A stretch of DNA of 64,000 nucleotides from Helopsaltes ochotensis (Eukaryota; Chordata; Aves; Passeriformes; Locustellidae): the NCBI GenBank assembly GCA_013400155.1, contig VXBM01000130.1:481529-545528 (forward strand), given 5' to 3'. Positions 26,432 through 38,800 of this stretch are shown one piece after another. The position numbers were made by a program, and so were the translations under genes. The notes under the pieces are model-generated. The model saw only the letters and a program-made list of their open reading frames with translations. It was not told the origin of the DNA and did not search any database. How positions within the stretch are numbered: position 1 is the first letter of the stretch; each line of letters opens with the position of its first letter.

Positions 26432-29419
26432 CCCTGTTATACTGGAGATGATTTACTCTAGCAACTTCATGTCTAAGCCTTCACTTTTCCACCAATTTAC
26501 CACATTCATTTTCAGCAAAATCTGTCCTATTGTCAAAGATTACTAAGCATGATCACTTATTTAGTTGTATCTGATGAGTTTATCACAAGGAAATAAACAA
26601 TATCACAACAAGTAAATTATTTGTGGTCTTTTTTCTCTTCAGTGCAAAACATATTTTCTGTATACCTTATTGCTGGTAACATTTTTTTTTCCTTTAGCAG
26701 CAAACATGAGGTATATTGTTCAATTTAACTTGCATTTTTGGCTTGTGTGAAAGCCTTGAGAATGTCATAATTACCTAGACCCTGATATCATTCTATTCTC
26801 TCAATTAGATTTTCCAATGCCAAGTTTTCTTGTCAGATTTGTAGGTATCTAATGTAGCTCTAAACTTTCCAGTGGCCTTTTGTTAACTCCTTGCAACCAC
26901 TTGTTTTCTCTAGGGTTCATGTTCCCCTTAAAAGTCATGTCCTGTAACAGAAAAAAAATCATCTGCAACTATTTACAGCTCATCCTTCTGGTCCCCCCCC
27001 AGATTTTAGTGAATCTCAACAGCAGAAGTTTTTGTTGACACATTTTCCCATGTTTGGAGTTTCCTTGTTTAATCCTTTCATGTTCCAGTGTCACTCAGTG
27101 CTCAGTCAATGGAGATCAGCTTTCTCTGTGAGGCTAAAGAAACAACGTTTCCATGTAGGAGAGGGAGCTGTTGGAAATAAAGACAAAAAGCTATGTGAAA
27201 ATACAAAATTAATTAGTATCTGAAATAAATAACTGGAATGCAACATTGCCAGCACAGAAAATAGTTACCTAAATGAAACACTCTAATTTAGCTGATCTAC
27301 AGACATTCTAGAGTCAAGAGAAAGAAAGTCTTTCCTTGTGCAATTCAGGAGACACCATAAATCATCCAACAAATCAGCCTTTTTCTGCTCAGTGAAGGCA
27401 GAGACCAACTTTGCTAGCTGGTGAATTTAGCTCTCAACAACTGGTATTGGTGAGATACCCTTCAGCTCTAAGTGTACTGAAGAGGAGGGGAATTGTGGAA
27501 CTTAATGGTGGAACAAGAATTACAGATGAGGTGATGTTACTGGGTACTGAAAAGAATTCCTTATGGACATGTCTGCAAAGTACAGACTGCTTCACCCTTC
27601 AGCCTTATTGGTGGCACACACAGGAAACAGTCCCTACCATTACTGTATTTTCATGTTTGGTGGTAGAACCCAAATGCACATGGCTGCTCTCCCCTGATTT
27701 AGCAAGCACTGAAAATTTGAGAATGACCCTGTGTCTGTTCCAGGTAAGTCCAGAGACCACAGAGTAGCAGCAACATTTGGGTACAGTGAAGAATCGTTCA
27801 CTTGCCTGCCCACACACCAGCAAGGCACTGCTCCTCCATCATCTCTAAGGTCGGAGAACTAGATTTCAGAGCAAATACAGATACCTAACACCTGACCTCA
27901 TTTTCACTATTATAACAGAATCCAACAGCCACCACTCTTGTAAGCTTCAATTCTTGTTTTTCTAGAATTGCAGCATGTTGATCCTCCATTCTAGGCATCT
28001 GTGGAATTATTATACACTACACTAAAACAGCGCAGAAAACTTTACCACACTGCAGAGACAAGTGGCTTTAACACAGTTATTTTATGTTATTAGAGACTAT
28101 TAAGCAAGAAGAGACAAAAAAAGAAGTCGTCTTCCTTTCAACTAATTGTCTCACGAGCAGAAAATTTACAATGCAAGATGATGAAGGCTCCTGTAATATT
28201 AGTTGGTTTTGATACAAGATTAAACCTTAATAAAAGGTCTGTAACCTCTCTCAGATGTTAATTTTTCATATAATAACTAAACTCATAATAGATGTATGCC
28301 TTCAGTCCTAACTACAATATCCTATTACAGTAATGACATCATTGCTAGTAACACAGAAGATACTAATATTACATTGTTATTGTGTCACAGATCATCATCA
28401 TTCATGTGCAAATCAATTTGCTTGAATGCAGTAAAAAAAACATTTAGGATTGAAACATCACTAATTTAATGAGGAATGCCTACACAAGATCTTTCCGCAA
28501 AAAATCAATGTCTAATTTGTTTGTGGAAGGAGCAGAGGATGATTAAGTGCAGACACATTCTTGAAAACAAATTGCTCTAGCTCAGGATAAAGACATCTTT
28601 CTTTTTCTTGTATGCCCTATTTAATTATTTTTAAGTTTATTTTGTCTGACATGAGTTCCTGAGGGAAAAGTTCTGTCCACTTGTATACACTACTTTGAAT
28701 CCATGACAATGCTTGTATTTGGGACAGGGAGGCTTAGGTGAATTAGAAAAGAGTATTTGAAAGGGGTCCCCTCTCCCGCTCACTATACCTGCCGGCTTCT
28801 TCATTCTAACTTCAAGTTTCAAGCTACTTACCCAAAACTAGTTTCAGGTAAGTTCACATCTTGCCAAGCACTGCTGTAATTCTCCATCAGCCAGGACAAC
28901 CTGTTTTGAAGTCACAGCTTACCAATGGAGCGTGACAGCATGTGGCAGCACAACACTGTAGCTTTCCAGGAGGCACTGTGGGAAAATAGGAGGAAATTTA
29001 TAATGAAAACTACTTACTTGGTCCTGTGGACCTGACATCCATACCAAACATGGTTAGGGTTCGTCTGTTTATTAATTTTGGACTTTTCCTCATGAACAGA
29101 ACACCCATCCATGTCTAGAGAACATTTAATGGTTCCTGGAGCACTTCTGCCAGTGTTTCACCCAAGAGGAATCCATTTCATTCACTTTGAGACTAAGTGC
29201 ACTTTAAGTGCAAAAATAATTTGGGAAGGTACTAACCAGTGTACCATATGCTCCATGTTACGTGGAGGAGTTGACAGGTGTAAGCCTTTTAATATGTAAC
29301 TTACCTACAGATTGTACATTTGAAGGCTTACAGAAAGAGGTGATGCTTAGATTGCAGAAGTGATAATCTACAGAACAGCGCACTGCCTAAGTACATATCC
29401 CTAAACCCTCCTTGGACTG
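26432..29419. other. Intergenic, no gene recognised
   Basis: AT-rich with a short C-run near 26993-27000. A 118-codon plus-strand frame at 27411-27767 shows no family resemblance. Confidence 0.6.
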
Positions 29420-29545
29420 CAGCGTCCCCCGCCTGTGAATTTCCCTCGTGTCCCCGGCCCCCGGGGAGGAGCTGCTCTGCAGTGCCGGCCAGTCACCGCT
29501 GCGAGGCGCCCGCTCCCCGCAGCGCGGCCACGGGGAGGAAAACTC
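29420..29545. promoter_or_regulatory. Small CpG-rich islet
   Basis: About 14 CpG in roughly 120 bp with high GC, in otherwise AT-rich intergenic DNA. It could be a small promoter or enhancer-type element or a remnant of a GC-rich insertion. No TATA box or exon could be assigned. Confidence 0.5.
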
Positions 29546-31053
29546 CCAAAGTCCTGGAGAAACCGAAACAAAAATAAACCGGCTCTCGAAATCAGCATCA
29601 CACTCCCACAACGTATGCTTAAAAGTTGAAGTCATCCGCTCTCCCTCCACCCCATCTTGCGATAATCAAAACCAATAGAAAACAATGGGCCAGAACTGTT
29701 TCCAGATAAAATTAATTTCAGACTTGAATCCTAGCTCTATGTTTATTCTACAAACACTAGTAAGCTTCATTTTCCAAGAAGAATTGTTAACATTATATTA
29801 ACTGGTCTTAAAAGTTGCTTTGTGTATTGTGGTTCAACTGTGTTGCAGTAAAGAATCTAAAGAGTCATTCTGCCTAGAATATACATATATCAAGAGAGAA
29901 ATCCCAAGCATCTTAGAGCTGAATGGAATTACCTGCAGCATTAGAAGAGATGTGTTCATTAAGATCAAACTCAGAACTCATACACCCATATATGTACATA
30001 CATACACATGTACATACACAGAGACCAAAAAAAGCAATTGTTACTTTCCCTTCTGAAAGCTCAAAACCCCTAGAGGAGAATAAATTTCAACTGTACAAAA
30101 ATCCAGCTCAAAAGTGTTAAATGCTTCTTCATCTCTCCTAGTTCAAACAGCTACAATGTTAAGTCTAGTCATCATCTACCTCTCTATAGCATGACTGCAA
30201 CAACATCCTTCAGCTGAATATTTTTAGGTCCAACAAAAGAAAACGCAGATCCTGGGCCTGGGACTTGCAGGTGCACAGGTGGCTGTTGCTTCTGGAGTTC
30301 TCTGCAGGGGGTTAGAGAGGCACCAAGAACTATTTTAATGGTATCCAACCTGCTGGCACAAGTGTCAATAATACCTTCTACAACACACACACAAAAAAGT
30401 ATGACCTCAGAAGGAGCATTCTGGTTTTAGAATTATCCACAGAAATATTCCCTTTCAGCTGGACATCACAAGGACCCTATCAACCCGGTTGTCAAATATC
30501 AGCCCATTACTCGTTAACTGTGCCCCAGAGGTCTTCTAAGTTACGGTCAAAATCAAGTGTCACAGCTGCAGACTCCAGGTGGGCCCTCTCTATAAACTAT
30601 TCTGTAAGATAAATAGTACAGATATATTAGGTTAATGTGCCCAGTTTGGCAATAAATGTAATTTCACCTGAGTTAACTTCTTGCAGCAACAAGAAGTTTA
30701 CAAACTCTGTCATAGAGTGGTGAGTGAATTTGAATGGCAGTGTCCTCTTTCACATGTGAGGGTTTTCACTAAAGGTAGTCTCCATGTTCTTCACAGACAC
30801 CCATTTCATCAGAATATATATCCTTGCATTTCCTCATAACACTTCACTGACAAAGCCATGGATTTTGATGTGATATTAAATGTTATGATTGACTGCATTT
30901 CTCTACCTCCTTGGATACCAGAGTTTAACTCTTAACTTCTGAGAAAATAAACTGATGTTAAGCAATTTTAAACCAGCTACCTGAATCTGATAACTGATTT
31001 TTTTGGTTTGGTTTTTGTTTGTTTGTTTGGAGTTTTCATTGAGTTGTTTTTTT

Positions 31054-31088
31054 GGGGGGGGGTTTGTGGTGGTAAGTTTGGGGGGGGT
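31054..31088 (+). other. G-run pair
   Basis: Two runs of about nine and eight G, separated by a T/G-rich spacer, next to T-rich sequence. A guanine quadruplex could form by using each run twice. Confidence 0.5.
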
Positions 31089-31989
31089 GGTTTCGGAGTG
31101 GATTAAGGGAGTTTATTAAATTCAGCATTATTTTCATTACACAATCTATGTTGGAATTGTATCTTATTTTAATGAGCTGAGAGTCACTTTTATGAACCAT
31201 TTGTTCCCCCCTTTTGGATTCTTATGTAAGTGTAATCAGGAGTTCCTCTCTGCTGAAAGCATGATGAGCCTTTTACCTTTGCATTTATGCCTAGGAAAAA
31301 CACCATAGATGGAATCAAAAATTCACTGAGGCTCACTTGCTAAATACATACACAGAGTACAAATACATTGTCATATGTACACGCAGGCAGCTTAAGTAAA
31401 ATACAAGAAAGAGCACAGATTAAATACAAGGAAGGAGCTAGACTAATATTAGCATATATCACCTGCATCTGCATCTAATGTCTAAATGGAGAAAGTAAAC
31501 ATCATGTTTAATCCAGCACCAGTTTATCCTCTCCCTCTCTCATTCTTCTTTGAAGATCCACTTGCAGCGTCACATCATTTCCAGAAAAAGCTATCGTAAC
31601 AAACAGCTTGGCTGCAGTGTGAGTATGGCACCATCTAACCCAGCATTTTACAAGACTGGGAAGCAAACGGACTCTGCAACACAAGACAGAACCCTACAGT
31701 CCCCTGCACACCTGGCTGCACTGCCTGCCTGGGCCTGGGGGCTGGGCAGAAAGCTGCACAAGGTGGCAGGACCAGTCAAGTGCCGTGCTGGGTATTTCCA
31801 TAGATCAGTGAATCAGCTAGTCACCATCCAAAGATAACAGAACCTGGAGAGATAAGGAATTACAGGATGAATGAAGGCTGCAGTTTCCAAAATGGGATCA
31901 TTTTGCTCTGCACCACGCCTTCCCTGGCCACATATTGCTTTTTCTTCTGCTGTGTTACCCCTCACTCTTGGAAACTGATCCAGCTACAC

Positions 31990-32005
31990 TTTTTTTTTTT
32001 TTTTT
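31990..32005 (+). repeat. T-tract
   Basis: Homopolymer of about 16 T, possibly the reverse of a poly(A) tail. No adjoining retrosequence was recognised. Confidence 0.7.
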
Positions 32006-33199
32006 CCTGAAGTTGCTTCTAGTCATATCAGTTTCTGTATCTGGCATATCAAATGTCTGTGCTAACACAAAGTGAGAACAGCTTGCCCAAGATGGGACTT
32101 GGATTGGTTTAAGTAACACTGGGCAGCTGCACATTGAGGGGTAAGAAGGGACACACAGAAAGGAAAAGCAGAAAAAGCTGATTTTGCTAATAAAACGGAA
32201 CTCAAACTCAAATATTTTTAATTAAAATGTCTAATAATTCTGCCGAAAGGATGCACTGCTTTACATCTTATTTTGGGTGCATGAAATTTGTCATCTGAGA
32301 AGTCATTTCTTCTTAAAATAGACCAATTTTTATTAGTTTATACTCTCCTATTTTAAGATTGAAAACTTATTACTAGACAATCCAATATTAGGATGATGAC
32401 TAAGAAGTACATTGTTTGAAAGCAGCAGCTTTTTGTCAGGCTCGTGAATGAACCTGATAATAAATATTACTTTGAAACATAACTACAGCATTTTTAAAAC
32501 CTACACGTGACAGTTTTGCAGCTGCAAACATTCTCAGCTTCCATGTATACTTCACAAGCTGTAAACACAGAGACATACAATGTACTGAAGGCACTTGAAA
32601 TTATGCTGATGTTATTCCACAGGAAAAAAAAATATAATAAAATTCCTGGATAAATCCTAGAAATACCAATGAGGAGGGGAAAAAAAAAGGAAACCTAAAA
32701 AGCTCACCTCATTTTCTCAAAACATCTTTTACTTTTTTATCGTCCCACTAAAGTAGACTGTATTTTTTCTATACCTAAAATAGGCTACATTCAACTGATA
32801 CAAGTACATGGAGTTTTCTATTATACAATGAATCTGTTGAGATAATAAGTACCAGCTGGAACTATCCCCAACAGCAATAACAGTATGCAGAGCATGATTA
32901 TAATGTAACAGATTGTGAAACAGAAGAGATGGTTTCACTTATTAAAAGGCCCTTATGTTAATACAGTAACAGAAGAGAGTTCTGCTAATACACAATGCTT
33001 CTAGCAAGGCCTTTATCGTAATACAGTAAATTATTTCAAAGATGAATTCTCAAAAATATTGCCCATGAACATTTTAGGAGCTTTATTACACATGCACTTA
33101 TGTGCAAATGTTGGCCTGCTGAACAAAGCAGAGTCCCTGATGACAGAGAACATTGGAAAAGGCTGATATACCAAATTCTGCCTTCACTTCAGCCTAATC

Positions 33200-34721
33200 T
33201 AGCAAGTCTGACCTTCAGGACCCCCAGTTGCTGGACATCACTGGGAAAATCTGTAGCAAGGAAGCAGTATCCTTGGTAGGAGATGATAAAGTCAACAAAT
33301 ATTTGGGCAACCTGGATTTACACAAATCTGTGGGCCCTGACAACCTAAAAGTGCTGAGAGAGCAGGTAGATGTCATCACAAGGCCACTTTTGATAATCTT
33401 TGATCATGGCAATTGGAAGAAGTACTCAAAGACTAAAGAAAAGTGAATATCCCTCCTGTCTCCAAGAACAAGAATTCCAGTCAGCCTCACCTCAGTCCCT
33501 GGCAATGTGATGGAGTAACAATTCCCAGAAACCATTTCCAGGCATATCAAAGACAAGAGTGTTAAAGGGGTTGTCAAAATCACTTCATTCAGGGTAAGTA
33601 ATGCTTGACACCAAGGAGATAAACTTTTACAATAAAATGACTGGTCTGATAGATGGAAGGAAAGCAGTGGATATTATTTACCTGGACAACAATAAGGTTT
33701 TTGACATTGTCTCACATAAGAGCCTCACAGAGTAGCTGAACAAGCAATGAGATGGACTGAAAACTGGCTGAACATCCTGGCCCAGTGGATGGAAACTGAT
33801 GGAAATCTAGGCGAAGAGCAATAATAAGCAGTGTATCCTTAGGGTCAACACTCCTGTACAACATTTTCAATAATGGCTTGGATGATGGGGCAGAGTGTAG
33901 CCCCAGCAGGTTTGCTGTGACACTGAACTGGGAGGGTTGCGCTACCATCCAGAGGGACTGTGACAGCTTGGAGAAATGGGCTGCCAGAAACCACGTGAAG
34001 TTCAATAAGGGTGAGTGCAAAGTCCCGCGTCCGGGGAGGAACGAATCTATGCACCAATGGCTACTCAGGTGGGAAGCTGTTTTGAGGAAAAGGAGCTGAG
34101 GTGGACATCAAGTTAACCATGAACCAGCCATATGCACTTGCAGTAAAGAAGGGTAGTGGATTCCTGGACTGCATTAGGAGCGTTGACAGGAGGTGGAGGG
34201 AGTTGGTTCTTCCACTTTTCTCAGCACTTTGAGGTAATGCCTGGAGTTTTAGCATCCCCAGAGAGACATGGGCATATTAGAGAAATTCCAGTAATGGATC
34301 ACTAAGATAATTAAGAGAATGGGACATTTTTCCTATTAGGAAGAGTTGAGAGTGGCTGTTCTTTCTGTGATTCTGTTTGGCCTGGAAAAGTTTCAAGGTG
34401 GATCACATATATGTATACCTATCTGGAGGGAGGGTGTAAAGGTGACAGAGCCAGGCTCTTTTCAGTGATGCCCGGTGAGAGGACCAGAGACAATGGGCAC
34501 AAACTGGAACAAAAGAGACTCTCTGAACACAAGGAAATGCTTTTTTACTGTGAGGGTGACTGAGCACCGGCAGAGGTTGGCCAGAGAGGTGTAGTTTCTC
34601 TCCTTGGAGACATTCAAAACCATCTGGGCAACTGGCTGCAGGCGGTCATACTTGAGCAGGTGAGTTTAACCAGATGACCTCCAGAAGTCCCTTCCAACCT
34701 CAGCCATTCTGTGATCCTGTG
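33200..34721 (+). mobile_element. CR1 LINE fragment, 1.5 kb, reverse transcriptase remnant
   Basis: The longest CR1 copy, in plus orientation, ending CATTCTGTGATCCTGTG at 34721. Frames contain YLGNLDLHKSVGPDNLKVLR at the start of the reverse transcriptase, then YLDNNKVFDIVSH, then RDCDSLEKWAARNHVKFNKG. The first catalytic aspartate region is recognisable, but the FADD box reads FAVT and the reading frame is broken several times. It is 5'-truncated (no endonuclease) and inactive. Confidence 0.9.
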
Positions 34722-37382
34722 AAAACTTACACATGCTATGCCTTGCAAATGTTACATGCTTTTAGCAGGCAAGAACATGTACAAAGGCAAAGCTAAACAT
34801 CATGCATGAGGAGTTGGCAAGCAAAGACACAGAAAACCATTCCAAATGTCAAGTAGCTTAAAGGCAGATTTGTGTTCAGCAATGAGTAAAAATGTAAACA
34901 GTTTAAATTATTTGACAAAGAAAATTTTTGTTTAAATCTCTCATGAACTGAGTTTGTTTCTTCTTTAGGCTTTCCAAAACCCTTTCCACTGAGCAGCACT
35001 TACCCTTGATTTTGAGATCTTTAGAGCTATTCTAGTTGACAGATTTTGAAGTTGTGTGTTTAGCCACAGCTCTTGTTACCTTCCAGAGCAAATATTTTTT
35101 TGTCTTGCAATTGGCAACTCCTAATACATCACTGTTTCTATGTCTTCCACTACTAAAATATATTTGCAGATTCAGGGTTTTTTTCATCTAAAGGCAATGA
35201 CCAAGTTGTCGAGTGGAACATCAGCTTGGAAGCAAAACTAGTGGGAATAACTGGCCTGTTTGCCAAGTATCTGCATACCAGTCCCCATCCAAGATGGCCT
35301 GCTGGCCGCCAAGAAAATTCAGTCACACACTTGTTGCTGATAGTTGAAGTTGAAAAGAACCACCTGCTGTCAGCTTGCATGATGTTGTTTTTCTAAACAA
35401 GGCTCACAGCATTTGGTGCATGTTTTTTCCAAGAAACTCCAGTGCCCAGATTTTTACTTCCCAGTATTGATATTATAATAAAGCAGCTTGAAACAGGCTT
35501 CATAATAGTATGTTTTGCAGAAGGTAACTGCTCCCCCAAGGATTTAGTAATTTCTGAAGAAAATCAAAAATTTTTGATAATTTTAATGATGTGTTTAAGA
35601 TATTAACATCCATTCCTGAATAAAGAAAACTTCCTACACTATATTGTACTCATATACAACTCTCAACTCTTTAAAAATGTGACAGCACACCTGGGATGTA
35701 TAGTCAGTATTCTGTTATGTATACAAAATTGCACGGAAAAACTTACTGGGCTTGCAATATCAAAAAATCCATGCAGGAAACAAGAATTTTTTAAAAAAAT
35801 TAAATCAAGTATTTTCTTTCTCAATCTGCAATTGCTGTCTCATTTTTATGTTGCCTTTTGATACTGGGGCAGTAACAGCACCTGAGATAGACTCCTACTG
35901 TAACCACAAAGTTCTAACATTCAAATCATCAGAAGTGGCACATCCATGAATTTATAATGGAAAGTTAATATAATTGAAATAGGTTTACAGAGACAAATAT
36001 ATCATTCCAGAAAAGAGACTTCAGTTCTAGAATTTACTTACTAGCTAGTGACCGTGTTTTCCTGTGATAAAAGTACATTTTTGAAGCAATAAGGTTTGGA
36101 CACATACACAGAGGTTCCTGTAAGTCCTGAAAAGAATAATTTCATTCACTCACCCCACACCACAGGTTTCATCTTCGGAATAACAACCTCCAAATGTAAA
36201 CAAGATACATACGCTCCTAGAACTTGGGCTTGTAGGCCAACTTCTCAAAATGGAATAATAAAGACAGTAAAGTTCTATTATTTGTAATAATTTAAGTAGA
36301 ATTAAACAGGTTGGAACATCACATTCTATACTCTTCCATTCTCCTTGGACATGTTAACCATTGCCAGGAACTCAGGGCTGCCTCACAGTGAAAGAGGCCA
36401 AAATAAGAGAAGAGAGACAAAAAACTCTCCTGCAAATTCAGCATATCTGAAATTATAGTAAACATAACTCTTTAATATACAAGTAATTACCATGTGTGGA
36501 TACCATACCATTTTCTGAAATTCAGCTATTTTTTTGGTCTTATTCCTGCCTTAGGAGAAGATTCTCTTTTAAATTTTCTTTATGAAGCTATTACTTCTAA
36601 ATTGAAGGATTTTGCAGCAGTATCTTCAGGCAAAATACTTTCTCCACGACAACTAAGTAATCATCTCAGAACTTTTTAGGCAGAGACACACAGCACTTTA
36701 GCAAAGGGAGAAACCAAAACAAGATTTTTCAGGCCTTCCCAGAAGTGCAGTTCTGCAGAGCCAGCACAGGAGGCCTCCAGCACACCCTGACACTCATCCC
36801 TCAGCCTTTCCTCATACATAAAGAGGAATAATATGTAATGCATGCATAGAGAATGCTCAGAATGCTCATAAAGCATTTCCAGGTTGCTTTACCTCTCCCT
36901 GAAACAACTCGGCCCACATATGCAAGGTGCCAAGCACCTATAAGTTGCAAATCTTGCAGAAAAGACAAAACAGACATGGGAAGCATTGCTGCCCATCAGC
37001 TGTAGGCATATCCTCAGAGCAGTTCTCTTAATTTCTCTAACTGCTAGAGTTCCAGCAATTACAGTCCTTCAGCTGCCTTCCTCTTCATCCTGCCTTTTCC
37101 TTCCCTAATTTCTACTCTGACTTTCTGCAATTATACCATCTATCTGTAATATTCACATGCTCATGTTGGAGCATATTGCAATACTCGGGCACAAACTGGT
37201 ATCATTAATATTAGGAATACAGCCTTGATTTCGCCATTTCTCTCTGCCAATTTTTTAAACACAGTATCCCAATGCCTTGTTATCCCATCCATATTATTCT
37301 CCAAATGTTTCCTAGGTGTCTTTAAAAGGTAGATATTCTGAGTACAGGTAAGAACACAATATTTTGTCAACATGTAGAATAC
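34722..37382. other. Intergenic, no gene recognised
   Basis: AT-rich with only short chance frames. Confidence 0.6.
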
Positions 37383-38250
37383 CATAGGTCAGTTTGGGTT
37401 CAAAGAGACTTTTAAAGGTCTTCTAGTCCAACCCTCCTGCAGTAGGCAGGGACATCAACCAGAGCAGGTTGCTTAGAGCTCTGTTAACTTGACCGTGAAT
37501 GTTCCCACAGATGGGACAACTACCACCCCTTCAGGCAGGTCTCAGATGTTCCATTGTTCCACCACCCTCACTGCAAGACATTTCTTCCTTATATCAAGTC
37601 TGAATCTATCCTTTTTTAGTTTAAAATCATTACTCCTTCACTCCCATCACTACAAGACCTATTAAAAAGTTTCAGCACTGAAAGGCCACAGTAAGGTCCC
37701 CCTAGAGCCTTCTCTTCTCCAGGTTGAACAACCCCAACTCCCTCAGTCTTCCACCATAGCAGAAGTGTTCCACCCTTATTGTTTTTGTGGCTCTCCTCTG
37801 GACCTGCTCCGATATGTCCATGTATTTCCTGCACTGATGGCTCCAAAACTGAAACCAGGTCTGCACTAGAGTGGAGCAGAGGAACAGAGTCATTTGATCT
37901 GGCCACTAGGTGGGTCAGGCAGGACTTGCCCTTGGTGAAGCCGTGGTGGCTGTCCCAAATCACCTCTCTGTCCTCTCTTCCATGATCTTCTTGAGTGAAT
38001 CAGCCTTCTCCTTTTCCCTTGTTACCCATTTGCCAGCTTTGCTCATCACAGTGAGCATGTGTTCTTTGATCTTCCTTTTCTGGCTGACTACCTACATGCG
38101 GCTCATCTCTGTAAAGATTCAAGCACTTCAGTGTAGCCAGAAGATCTCAAAGCAACAGGCTGAGGGCTTGCACGAGCAGCCTGTCCCTCTAACCTTGGTG
38201 TGTCATCCCACAGTTTCTCACATGCAGTATTATCCCCCTCCCCATTCAAG
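37383..38250 (-). mobile_element. CR1 LINE fragment with internal deletions
   Basis: Minus orientation, 3' end near 37383 (TTTGGGTTCAAAGAGACTTT on plus). Further up, minus-strand text gives QRRATKTIRVEHFCYG, then HHGFTKGKSCLTHLVA, both reverse-transcriptase motifs in the correct 3'-to-5' order but closer together than in an intact element, so intervening parts are deleted. The segment up to about 38250 resembles the CR1 region upstream of the reverse transcriptase. The upper edge is uncertain. Confidence 0.8.
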
Positions 38251-38800
38251 TCTAGCTTAAAGCTCTGTCACTGAGCCCCACTTGCTCATGAGGACAGACC
38301 TCTCTTCCCCCTTTGAGAAACGTGAATCCCATCTGACATCAGGATGTCTGGTGCTGTGTAGGCCATCCCATTATTGAAAAATCCAAACCTGTTAGTAGCA
38401 CCAGTTCACAGAGCCATGTTTTAATGGTATGGTCCCATCTGTTTCATCCCATGTAGCTGCCTGAAACTGGAAAGATAAAGAATCACCTGTGCTCCAGATT
38501 CCATTACCAACCATGCCAAGGCCCTGAAGTCTCTTTTGCTTGCCCTTGGACTACACTTTGCAGCTCCATCACCACCCACGTGGAACAGCAATAATAGGTA
38601 GCAGTCCAAGGTTGGGAAGTTTCCTGGTGATGCCCTTAACCTGGATCCCAGGGGAATACCTGCACTGTACATTGCAGTCAAAGGTGACCATAAACATGCC
38701 CAACATACTGTGCTTGCCTCCAAACCTTGTTTGTCCCAGTCCCCTACTTCTCTGTGAGAATGTGTAGATAGATGGCTTCTTACTTACCACATCTTAGATG
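38251..38800. other. Unassigned sequence next to CR1, possibly its 5' extension
   Basis: GC content is higher than the surroundings and the wording of the sequence looks repeat-like. A minus-strand frame (38569-38790) contains YSPGIQVKGITRKLPNLGLL. I cannot place it in a family. It could be more of the CR1 copy or a separate old repeat. Confidence 0.4.

Larger units (their letters stand above)
29546..33199. other. Intergenic, simple sequence only
   Basis: Contains TACA-type repeats near 29990-30020, two long G-runs (about 31054-31088) and a T-tract at 31990-32005. No gene was recognised. Confidence 0.6.
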
